Position numbers and translations under genes: made by a program. From the NCBI GenBank assembly GCA_041688215.1, contig JBDNIO010000132.1:1-19644 (forward strand): 19,644 nucleotides of DNA, written 5' to 3'. Position 1 is the first letter of the stretch, and every line of letters begins with the position of its first letter. This DNA is from JBDNIO01 sp041688215 (GTDB taxonomy: Bacteria; Pseudomonadota; Gammaproteobacteria; Nevskiales; Salinisphaeraceae). Shown piece after piece: positions 1 through 6,681 of this stretch. The notes beneath the pieces were generated by a model, which worked only from the letters and a program-made list of their open reading frames with translations, made no database searches and had not been told where the DNA came from.

Positions 1-2
1 AA

Positions 3-131
3 TGTGGTCAGTGGAAGGTGCTCCATCAATTGCGCGAATACCAGTTTTACAGAATGCATGCCCTAGCTCCGATTGGAAGACGAAGCCGTTTAGACCGCTG
101 GGCATACAGTTCAAATCGAGACCAGGCTTAA
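3..131 (+). other. Possible C-terminal tail of an ORF entering from the left
   Basis: One plus-strand frame is open from the window edge to a TAA at 129-131 and gives 42 residues rich in Trp, Arg and Tyr (it includes QWKVLHQLREYQFYRMHAL). I do not recognise it and see no domain motif. The bases from 132 to 226 are AT-rich and hold no convincing gene. It may be the end of a real coding sequence or chance. Confidence 0.2.
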
Positions 132-226
132 ATGCGAAATTCATTCTATAATTCAATTATTTATCTGGATTTGGATGGGAAACGTTGGGACAGTACTGAT
201 TCTAAATATTATATTTTGTCCACACT

Positions 227-1171
227 CTATAAAAACTTTACGCCGGTCAGCTTTTCAGATTCTGTCCAGAGTTTGTGCGCCACCACGGCATCCCTGGCTA
301 GCGGCGCGCAAGCCACGATAGCCGGGCCGCCGCGTAACTGCGAAAAGCCGTCTGGCCCGTAATACTCGCCGCCTTTTACATCTGGCATGGTCACCGCATA
401 CAGGGTGGGCAAGGCGCCTTCTGCAGCCGATTGTGCCATCAGTGCATTGCCCAGTTTTGCCAGCGGAATCCAGATGCGGCGCGCCAGTGTGATTTCGGCG
501 TCGGTTGGGAACACCACATTGGTAGCGGCGTAACCTGGATGCGCGGCCACGCTGATTGCATCGGTATTGTTATCGTTATTGGCTTGGCGCAAACGCCGTT
601 CCAGCTCGAACGCAAAAACCAGATTCGCCAGCTTGGACTGGCCGTAGGCGCCGGCCATGGAATAGCGCCGGCGTTGCCAGTTGAGGTCATCCAGCGGCAG
701 CGGCGCGTTCTTGTGGGTGCGGCTGGAAAGTGACACGACCCGCGCGCCAGGGGTGGCGCGGATAACGCCGAAAAGCAGGCCGGTCAAGGCGAAGTGGCCG
801 AGGTAATTGACGCCGAATATGATCTCGAAACCGTCTTTGGTTTTAGCTTTCGGTAGGCCCATGACACCGGCGTTATTGCACAGAATGTCGAGCCGGGAGT
901 AGTCTTTTTTGTAGTCTTCAGCGCATTGTTTAACCGACGCGAGGTCCGCCAAATCCAGGGTTAAAGCAGCAAGATGTGCGTCCGGATGGGTCGCGCGAAT
1001 ATCCTCCATCGCGGCCTGCGCCTTGGCCGCACTGCGGCAGGTTAAAACCACCTTCGCGCCTCGGGCTGCCAGAGCCCGCGCGGTTTCCAGCCCCAGCCCA
1101 CTGTTGGCGCCGGTAACCAATGCGGTTTTACCGGCCAGATCAGGTATTTCGTTCGTCGTCCAGCTTGGCAT
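227..1171 (-). CDS. SDR family oxidoreductase (retinol dehydrogenase/WWOX-like)
   Basis: A classical short-chain dehydrogenase of 314 residues, somewhat longer than the 250-residue core, as in the retinol dehydrogenase/WWOX-like group. Visible motifs are the Rossmann cofactor motif TGANSGLG (about residues 20-27), NNAG (99-102), the Ser of VVSLSSRTH (about 149-150) and the YGQSK catalytic Tyr176/Lys180. CRS after strand 2 (about 45-47) fits NADP(H) preference, which is an inference. The protein should be cytosolic and oxidise or reduce an alcohol/carbonyl pair; the substrate cannot be read from sequence. It is transcribed away from trhO with a 111-bp divergent spacer. The N-terminus (MPSWTTNEIPDLAGK) is typical for the group, so the ATG at 1171 is a good start. 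Confidence 0.88.
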   Translation of the reverse strand: MPSWTTNEIPDLAGKTALVTGANSGLGLETARALAARGAKVVLTCRSAAKAQAAMEDIRATHPDAHLAALTLDLADLASVKQCAEDYKKDYSRLDILCNNAGVMGLPKAKTKDGFEIIFGVNYLGHFALTGLLFGVIRATPGARVVSLSSRTHKNAPLPLDDLNWQRRRYSMAGAYGQSKLANLVFAFELERRLRQANNDNNTDAISVAAHPGYAATNVVFPTDAEITLARRIWIPLAKLGNALMAQSAAEGALPTLYAVTMPDVKGGEYYGPDGFSQLRGGPAIVACAPLARDAVVAHKLWTESEKLTGVKFL

Positions 1172-1221
1172 GCTCTGTTACCTGTCGGGTTTATAATTTG
1201 GCGCACAGGTTATCATGTGCC

Positions 1222-1271
1222 GCGTTGGGTGCTATTTCGCTGCATTGAATCACCGGCCAACAGCCCAACGC
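1222..1271. promoter_or_regulatory. Inverted repeat upstream of trhO
   Basis: Perfect 8-bp arms GCGTTGGG (1222-1229) and CCCAACGC (1264-1271) are separated by 34 bases. The right arm ends about a dozen bases before the trhO ATG, so it could fold near the ribosome binding site or be an operator in the divergent spacer. Function is not established; the arms could match by chance. Confidence 0.25.
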
Positions 1272-1282
1272 TTATATAAGGT

Positions 1283-2239
1283 ATGACCCACTCCCCCGCC
1301 AATCAACCAGTCGTCGTGGCCGCCTTGTACTATTTCGCGCGGCTGCCAGACTACCAAACGCTGCAAAAGCCGTTGCAGGAATGCTGCCGGACAAACGCAT
1401 TACAAGGCACCCTGTTGCTGGCTGAAGAAGGTATTAACGGTACGCTCGCGGGCAGCCGCGTGGGTATTGATAATGTGCTGGCGTTTTTGCGTAGCGATCC
1501 GCGTTTGGCAGGGTTGGAACACAAGGAATCCTACAGTAATCACTCGCCTTTTCACCGCATGAAAGTGCGTCTTAAAAAGGAAATCGCAACCATGGGCGTG
1601 CCGGACACCGACACCGCGCGTATCAAAGGTACCTACCTGGACGCCGAGCAATGGAACGCCATGATCAGCGATCCGGATGTGCTGGTTGTCGATACGCGTA
1701 ATGATTACGAAGTCGCCATCGGTACATTTAAAAACGCGACCTCGCCCAATACCAAAACCTTTCGCGAGTTTCCGGCCTATGTAGAAGAAGAACTGGCCGA
1801 TAATAAAGACCGAAAAATTGCGATGTTCTGCACGGGTGGCATACGCTGTGAAAAATCCACCTCGTATCTGAAAACCCAGGGTTTTAACGAGGTATATCAT
1901 CTGCAGGGCGGCATCCTCAAATACCTGGAAACCGTCGCGCCGGAAGAAAATCTCTGGCAGGGCGAGTGTTTTGTATTTGACGGTCGCGTGTCGGTAGACA
2001 AGCATCTGCAGCCCGGCGAATACGACCAGTGCCATGCCTGCCGCCGGCCGGTTTCCGCCGCAGATAAAACCCTGGCCGATTACCGCCCCGGCGTATCCTG
2101 CGCGCATTGCATCAATGAACATTCCGACGAACAGCGCGCCCGCTTCGCTGAACGTCAGAAGCAGGTGGAACTGGCACGTCAACGCGGCGAACAGCACATC
2201 GGCCAACATCTGGAAGACGCATCAAACGATGACGAATAA
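1283..2239 (+). CDS. trhO: tRNA uridine(34) hydroxylase TrhO (YceA family rhodanese)
   Basis: TrhO catalyses oxygen-dependent hydroxylation of uridine 34 in certain tRNAs, a step toward 5-carboxymethoxyuridine or 5-methoxyuridine at the wobble base. The 318-residue protein has the family layout. An N-terminal YceA-type domain contains LLLAEEGINGTLAG (about 44-57). A rhodanese domain starts around VVDTRNDYE (about 135-143) and carries the active-site loop FCTGGIRCEKS with Cys183. A Cys-rich C-terminal segment follows (QCHACRRPV and SCAHC). Length and motif order match the family. The start has only a weak AAGG Shine-Dalgarno-like match (TATAAGGT). The gene's last 11 bases overlap the start of the glutathione transferase gene, which suggests translational coupling. 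Confidence 0.95.
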   Translation: MTHSPANQPVVVAALYYFARLPDYQTLQKPLQECCRTNALQGTLLLAEEGINGTLAGSRVGIDNVLAFLRSDPRLAGLEHKESYSNHSPFHRMKVRLKKEIATMGVPDTDTARIKGTYLDAEQWNAMISDPDVLVVDTRNDYEVAIGTFKNATSPNTKTFREFPAYVEEELADNKDRKIAMFCTGGIRCEKSTSYLKTQGFNEVYHLQGGILKYLETVAPEENLWQGECFVFDGRVSVDKHLQPGEYDQCHACRRPVSAADKTLADYRPGVSCAHCINEHSDEQRARFAERQKQVELARQRGEQHIGQHLEDASNDDE

Positions 2240-2915
2240 CGCCCAACCTCTGCCGGTGCTTTACAGCTTCCGGCGCTGTCCTTATGCGATACGTGCGCGC
2301 ATGGCACTTGCCCAGGCAGGACTGGCCGTGGAACTGCGCGAAGTGCTATTGAAAGACAAACCGGCCGCGATGCTGGAACTGTCGCCCAAGGCCACGGTGC
2401 CGGTACTCCAGCCTGCAAATGAACAGGTTATTGATGAAAGCAAACACATCATGCAATGGGCGCTGAACCAGCACGACCCGCAGGGCTGGCTTGATGCCGA
2501 CCCCGAAATAACCCGCCAACTCGTGCACGAAAACGACAACGGCTTCAAAGCGGCGCTGGATCGCTATAAGTATCATACGAGGCATCCGGAGCAGTCCCGC
2601 GAGCATTACCGCGCCCGGGGCGAACAGTTTCTGCAAGCGCTGGAAAACCGACTTGGCGAAAACGACGGCGCCGGTCTGACACGCGCCTCGACCGCCCTGG
2701 CCGACATCGCCATCTTCCCGTTTATTCGGCAATTCGCGGGCGCCGATGCAGGCTGGTTCGGGAGTGCGCCATATCCGCGTTTGCGCCAGTGGCTGGACGG
2801 CCTGGTTAATGGCGAACTGTTTTTGCGCGTCATGCATAAATACAAACCGTGGCAACCTGAGCAAGCGCCGCTGATCGAACGCTGGCACCGCGGCAAAGCG
2901 CAGGCCGCGCCATGA
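2229..2915 (+). CDS. Glutathione S-transferase family protein
   Basis: A cytosolic GST-fold protein of 228 residues. The N-terminal thioredoxin-like domain opens with LPVLYSFRRCPYAIRARMAL, with a CPY active-site motif at Cys17. The cis-Pro motif (ATVPVL) and the DESKHIMQW glutathione-binding segment follow. A helical C-terminal domain contains TALADIAIFPFIRQF, the usual GST N-capping region. A Cys rather than Ser/Tyr active site points to an omega-, beta- or glutaredoxin-like GST acting as a thiol transferase or reductase; this is inferred. I chose the ATG at 2229 because the product then begins directly before strand 1. A longer in-frame reading from 2034 would lie inside trhO. The gene overlaps trhO by 11 bp and is probably co-transcribed with it. 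Confidence 0.88.
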   Translation: MTNNAQPLPVLYSFRRCPYAIRARMALAQAGLAVELREVLLKDKPAAMLELSPKATVPVLQPANEQVIDESKHIMQWALNQHDPQGWLDADPEITRQLVHENDNGFKAALDRYKYHTRHPEQSREHYRARGEQFLQALENRLGENDGAGLTRASTALADIAIFPFIRQFAGADAGWFGSAPYPRLRQWLDGLVNGELFLRVMHKYKPWQPEQAPLIERWHRGKAQAAP

Positions 2916-3014
2916 AATAATCCATTCATGGGTAGTTTGCCGCGACCCAGTCTGTGAGACTCAATCCCGACCGCCGGTACTTCCAGTCGGTGTTTTGGCA
3001 TACCAAAGGCAGCA

Positions 3015-3809
3015 ATGACCCCTGAAAAAATCAAATACTATGGCGACGAGTTGTATCAGGCGCTGGTTAGCCGTACCTCCGTGGCGCCGCTCACCGAACG
3101 CGAGCCGGACATCACTATCGAGGACGCCTATAACGTTCAGTCGCGCATGATTGCGCGCCGGGTGGACGCGGGCGAAACGATTGTCGGCAAAAAGATCGGT
3201 GTAACCAGCAAGGCCGTGCAGGACATGATCGGCGTGGACCGCCCCGACTTCGGCCAACTCACCTCCGGCATGGCTTACCGGGCGGGTCAGGAATTGCCCA
3301 TTGGCGGCCTGATCGCCCCACGCGCCGAAGCCGAAGTTGCTTTTGTTCTGAAACGAGACTTGAACGGCCCCGGCATTACCGCCGCCGATGTAATCCGCGC
3401 CACCGATTATGTAGTGCCCTGCTTCGAGATCGTGGATTCGCGCATTACCGACTGGAAGATAAAAATTCAGGACACCGTGGCAGACAACGCCTCCTGCGGC
3501 GTGTATCTACTCGGCGAACCCAAGGCCAGCCCTTTGGACCTGGACCTGAATCTGGCCGGCATGGTGCTGGAACGCAACGGAGAATTATTCAGCACCGCGG
3601 CCGGCGCGGCTGTGCAGGGTGGGCCAGTGAATGCCGTGGTTTGGTTGGCAAATACGCTCGGCGAACTGGGCATCCCTTTCAAGGCGGGCGAAGTGATTTT
3701 GTCCGGTTCGCAATCCACACTGGTGCCGATTAAAGCCGGGGAGCATATGCGCTGCACCGTAGGCGGCTTGGGAAGTTGCGAAGTTTATTTCAGCCCGGAG
3801 GTGGCGTGA
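3015..3809 (+). CDS. mhpD: 2-oxopent-4-enoate hydratase (MhpD/DmpE family)
   Basis: Adds water to 2-hydroxypenta-2,4-dienoate (2-oxopent-4-enoate) to give 4-hydroxy-2-oxopentanoate, the first step of the meta-cleavage lower pathway. The 264-residue length is normal. Family marks include VGKKIGVTSKAVQ (Lys59/Lys60), PDFGQL (about 77-82), the metal-binding pair in PRAEAEVAFVL (Glu105 and Glu107) and a third Glu in VPCFEIVDSR (Glu138). These three Glu correspond to the MhpD Mg2+/Mn2+ ligands. The start at 3015 gives a normal N-terminus, though the Shine-Dalgarno is weak. The stop overlaps the next gene as ATGA, so the two are translationally coupled. The next pathway steps (8684-10662) lie beyond frmA and a foreign island. 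A 4-oxalocrotonate decarboxylase (DmpH) assignment is possible because the two families are close. Confidence 0.88.
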   Translation: MTPEKIKYYGDELYQALVSRTSVAPLTEREPDITIEDAYNVQSRMIARRVDAGETIVGKKIGVTSKAVQDMIGVDRPDFGQLTSGMAYRAGQELPIGGLIAPRAEAEVAFVLKRDLNGPGITAADVIRATDYVVPCFEIVDSRITDWKIKIQDTVADNASCGVYLLGEPKASPLDLDLNLAGMVLERNGELFSTAAGAAVQGGPVNAVVWLANTLGELGIPFKAGEVILSGSQSTLVPIKAGEHMRCTVGGLGSCEVYFSPEVA

Positions 3810-4381
3810 TGAAGCACTTCGAGCGCGTAACCGGAATCAGCGTAGGCAGACCTGCCGACTCCGAAAGTAGCGAATGTGCATTTTCCGTGCTTTCCAACGC
3901 CATGGCGCGGCCCGAAAACGGCGAGATTCGACTCGCCGGTTCGCAGCAACCCAAAATCAAAGCCGGTCTTGCCTTTATGCTCGCAAGTAAGTTGCACGGC
4001 GAGCCCGAGAGCATTGAACAGGCCCTGGCCGTGGTCGAGTTTGTTATACCTGCGCTGGAAGTCACCGATAACGGCCGCGGCATTCTTTATGCCACCGGCG
4101 GGCGGCCGGTTCGGCCCGATAAACTGGATTTACGCACCCTCGGTGTGGTTCTGGAACAGAACGGGCATATCGTTGGCATGGGTGCCGGCGCACAAGTTCT
4201 TGACCATCCCGCCCAGGCCATTATTGCAGCAGCCCGGCATATGGCGGCAAAGGGCGAATCACTGGCCGAAGGCAGTCTGGTACTCACCACCGGGATTACG
4301 CCCGAGGTTGACGTGGCGGCACAAGACAATATCCTTGCACGCTATCAAGACATGGGCAGCATATCGCTGCGATTTGTGTAA
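3809..4381 (+). CDS. Truncated hydratase/decarboxylase-family paralogue with altered metal site
   Basis: This 190-residue protein aligns with the C-terminal two thirds of the preceding hydratase. QPKIKAGLAFML matches APRAEAEVAFVL, VIPALEVTD matches VVPCFEIVD, and LGVVLEQNGHIVGMGAGAQVL matches the VLERNGELFSTAAGAAV region. It lacks roughly the first 60 residues, including the GKKIG lysine segment. Two of the three metal-ligand glutamates are replaced, by Lys51 and Gly53; the third (Glu84) remains. It is therefore unlikely to be an ordinary hydratase or 4-oxalocrotonate decarboxylase. A regulatory or partner subunit is one possibility, since DmpE and DmpH are known to form a complex, but no function can be assigned. 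The start at 3809 overlaps the previous stop (ATGA) after GGAGGTGGCG, a good Shine-Dalgarno. Confidence 0.75.
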   Translation: MKHFERVTGISVGRPADSESSECAFSVLSNAMARPENGEIRLAGSQQPKIKAGLAFMLASKLHGEPESIEQALAVVEFVIPALEVTDNGRGILYATGGRPVRPDKLDLRTLGVVLEQNGHIVGMGAGAQVLDHPAQAIIAAARHMAAKGESLAEGSLVLTTGITPEVDVAAQDNILARYQDMGSISLRFV

Positions 4382-4390
4382 GTTTGATTA

Positions 4391-4478
4391 ACCACAAAGA
4401 ACACGAAGGACACAAAGTTAGCCTTTTCTATTCTTCGTGCTCTTCGTGCTCTTCGTGCTCTTTGTGTCCTTATGTGGT
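4391..4478. repeat. Hairpin-forming intergenic repeat with tandem 9-mers
   Basis: The left arm starts ACCACAAAGAACACGAAGGA (4391) and runs to 4417. The right arm (4461-4478) is its imperfect reverse complement, ending GTCCTTATGTGGT. Between them CTTCGTGCT is repeated three times head to tail (4433-4441, 4442-4450, 4451-4459). Together they can fold into a long hairpin. Repeats of this kind (ACCACGAAGGACACGAAG-like) are common as dispersed intergenic elements in proteobacteria. It separates the hydratase pair from frmA and may act as a transcript end or processing site. Confidence 0.7.
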
Positions 4479-4507
4479 AAAAATTTCAGTAGAACAATGG
4501 TGAATTT

Positions 4508-5617
4508 ATGAAATCACGCGCAGCCATCGCCTGGGAAGCAGGCAAACCGCTTGAGATTGAAGAAATCGACGTCGAAGGCCCAAAAAAAGGCGAAGTCCTG
4601 GTGCGTATCGTGGCAACCGGCGTATGCCACACGGATGCATTCACCTTGTCCGGCGCGGACCCGGAAGGCAACTTCCCCAGTGTGCTCGGCCACGAAGGCG
4701 GCGGCGTTGTGGAAGAGGTCGGCGAGGGCGTAACCAGCGTTAAACCCGGCGACCACGTTATTCCTCTTTATACCGCCGAATGCGGCCAGTGTAAATTCTG
4801 TAAATCCGGCAAAACCAATCTCTGCGGCGCCGTGCGTGCGACCCAGGGCAAAGGCGTTATGCCGGACGGCACCTCGCGTTTTTCCTACAACGGCAAGATG
4901 CTGCACCACTACATGGGCACGTCCACGTTTAGTGAATATACCGTGGTATCTGAATTCTCGGTGGCCAAAGTCAGCGAAAAAGCGCCGCTGGATAAAATCT
5001 GTTTACTAGGTTGCGGGGTCACCACCGGCATCGGCGCAGTGTTCAACACGGCAGGCGTAGAACCCGGTTCTACCGTGGCAATATTCGGCTTGGGCGCGAT
5101 TGGCCTTGCCGCCATTCAAGGCTCGGTCATGGCCAAGGCGAGCCGCATCATCGTGATCGATCTCAACCCGGACAAGTTCAAGCTGGCCGAACAGATGGGC
5201 GCCACCGATTTTGTGAATCCCAAAGATCACAGCGCGTCAATTCAAGAGGTGATCGTCGACATGACCGACGGCGGCGTGGATTATTCCTTCGAGTGTGTCG
5301 GCAACACCGATGTGATGCGTTCGGCGCTGGAATGCGCGCACAAGGGCTGGGGCGAATCCATCATCATCGGCGTGGCTGGCGCGGGCGAAGAAATTTCCAC
5401 CCGGCCGTTCCAGTTAGTAACCGGCCGTGTGTGGCGCGGCTCAGCCTTCGGTGGCGTTAAAGGCCGCACAGAATTACCGGGTTATGTTGACCGTTACATG
5501 TCCGGCGAGATCGACATCGACAGCTTCGTAACTCACGACCTGCCGCTGGAGAAAATTAACGAAGCGTTTGACCTGCTGCACCAGGGCAAGAGTATACGCA
5601 CGGTGATTCATTTTTAA
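4508..5617 (+). CDS. frmA: S-(hydroxymethyl)glutathione dehydrogenase / class III alcohol dehydrogenase
   Basis: Oxidises S-hydroxymethylglutathione, the spontaneous adduct of formaldehyde and glutathione, to S-formylglutathione with NAD+; it can also reduce S-nitrosoglutathione. The 369-residue zinc MDR protein is full length. Catalytic zinc ligands are Cys40 (GVCHTD), His62/Glu63 (GHEGGG) and Cys169 (LLGCGVTTG). The structural zinc site is Cys92, Cys95, Cys98 and Cys106 (CGQCKFCKSGKTNLC). The NAD motif GLGAIG is at about 194-199. The usual partner, S-formylglutathione hydrolase, is not next to it; a restriction-like gene begins 2 bp after its stop. The region upstream is a repeat element, so its promoter probably lies at about 4440-4500, but I see no clear consensus. 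Confidence 0.96.
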   Translation: MKSRAAIAWEAGKPLEIEEIDVEGPKKGEVLVRIVATGVCHTDAFTLSGADPEGNFPSVLGHEGGGVVEEVGEGVTSVKPGDHVIPLYTAECGQCKFCKSGKTNLCGAVRATQGKGVMPDGTSRFSYNGKMLHHYMGTSTFSEYTVVSEFSVAKVSEKAPLDKICLLGCGVTTGIGAVFNTAGVEPGSTVAIFGLGAIGLAAIQGSVMAKASRIIVIDLNPDKFKLAEQMGATDFVNPKDHSASIQEVIVDMTDGGVDYSFECVGNTDVMRSALECAHKGWGESIIIGVAGAGEEISTRPFQLVTGRVWRGSAFGGVKGRTELPGYVDRYMSGEIDIDSFVTHDLPLEKINEAFDLLHQGKSIRTVIHF

Positions 5618-5619
5618 CA

Positions 5620-6681
5620 ATGAATATTCAATCGCTTGTCGCTCAGGGTGGCCCCACCAATTTGTCCATTGCGGAAGAAATATCCGCCGCCATAAAAGGA
5701 TTAAAGTTTGATCGTTTGGACGTAGCGGTCGCTTATGCAACCCAAAGTGGATTAGACGCCTTACGAACCGCGTTGGGTGGTTGGCCTGATATGACTCGCT
5801 GGATAATTGGATTAGATGATGCGATTACGCAGCCTGCCGCGATAGACGAATTGCAGAACCTCGCTGGTGCGACGGTGCGGTTTGCCTCTTTAGGAAAAGA
5901 GAACCGAAGGTTTCATCCTAAGGCTTATTGCCTTTGGTCATCTGAAGATAAACTACGCTGCACACTTGTGATCGGTTCTGCCAACATGACTCTGCACGGG
6001 CTGCGCCGGAACGGAGAAGTCGGGGTCATCTTGCAAGCCGAAAGCGTTGAGGAAACCGAGTCCCTTAAGCAAGTGTGGACTTCCATGAATAAGCTCGGGG
6101 ACGACAAGATAGACTTGGATGCTTACAGAGCGCTTTACGAAAAAGCACGCACTGCCCGTCGCCACTCGAAGCGGGAAGCCGAGCCTGCGCCGCCACCTGA
6201 AACGGACGAAATCTCGTTTGAGGGCTCGGAATCCTTCGATGGAAAGCCTGATACGGCACGGATAGCGTGGACCGAAGGGGCGAGTCCTAGCGCTGGGGGC
6301 CGGGATTTGGAATTTCCGCGCGCGGAAATTCCATTTTTCGGGTTGACGGGGTCACCAGTACAAAAAAGTTTTCGCGCGCCGGATGGTCGCGTTTTCGATT
6401 TGACGTTTACAGAGCGCCAAGACAATAAAATGTGGCGCCTTCTGTTCAGCAGGGAAGCAATCGCAAGCACCATAGGTCGATTAACGCTGAGGCCCGTCAG
6501 TGGCGTTAATCGATCTGATTTGGCTATTATTTTCGAGAAAACTACTGGTGACGCAGACTACGAACTGATGATGGTAGAAATCGGTAGTCTAGAGCATTCG
6601 TATCTAATGGAACGCTCCGAGGCTGCTGGTGGATTGGGACGAACGCGTGATCCCGGAGGACGCCACTACGGTTATTTTTAA
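5620..6681 (+). CDS. PLD-family restriction endonuclease-like protein (BfiI/NgoFVII type)
   Basis: A 353-residue, two-part protein. Residues 1-165 form a phospholipase D-type nuclease domain. FHPKAYCLW supplies His99 and Lys101 (HxK), VIGSANMT supplies Ser120 and Asn122 (GSxN), and RNGEVGV supplies Glu133. The Ser-Asn-Glu spacing matches the small PLD nuclease Nuc as I recall it. A charged, Pro-rich linker (about 175-230) leads to a beta-rich C-terminal region (about 236-353). Size and order match BfiI, a metal-independent type II enzyme with an N-terminal PLD domain and a C-terminal B3-like DNA-binding domain; the B3 assignment here is inference. The convergent methyltransferase supports a restriction role. 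The start lies 2 bp after the frmA stop with no clear Shine-Dalgarno, so it may depend on frmA translation. A stand-alone PLD defence nuclease is the alternative. Confidence 0.8.
   Translation: MNIQSLVAQGGPTNLSIAEEISAAIKGLKFDRLDVAVAYATQSGLDALRTALGGWPDMTRWIIGLDDAITQPAAIDELQNLAGATVRFASLGKENRRFHPKAYCLWSSEDKLRCTLVIGSANMTLHGLRRNGEVGVILQAESVEETESLKQVWTSMNKLGDDKIDLDAYRALYEKARTARRHSKREAEPAPPPETDEISFEGSESFDGKPDTARIAWTEGASPSAGGRDLEFPRAEIPFFGLTGSPVQKSFRAPDGRVFDLTFTERQDNKMWRLLFSREAIASTIGRLTLRPVSGVNRSDLAIIFEKTTGDADYELMMVEIGSLEHSYLMERSEAAGGLGRTRDPGGRHYGYF
6308..6338 (+). terminator. Perfect 26-bp palindrome plus T run inside the nuclease gene
   Basis: TGGAATTTCCGCG (6308-6320) is followed immediately by its exact reverse complement (6321-6333) and then TTTTT (6334-6338). 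This has the form of an intrinsic terminator on the plus strand, yet it lies in frame inside the nuclease coding sequence (about codons 230-238), at the linker/C-terminal domain border. A hairpin with no loop bases would open its central GCGCGC. It could also be a dimeric protein binding site. The role is unproven. Confidence 0.45.

Noticed and set aside
1400..2209. Long minus-strand reading frame opposite trhO
   Set aside because: It lies wholly antisense to a gene with complete family motifs, has no recognisable domain, and is explained by codon bias.
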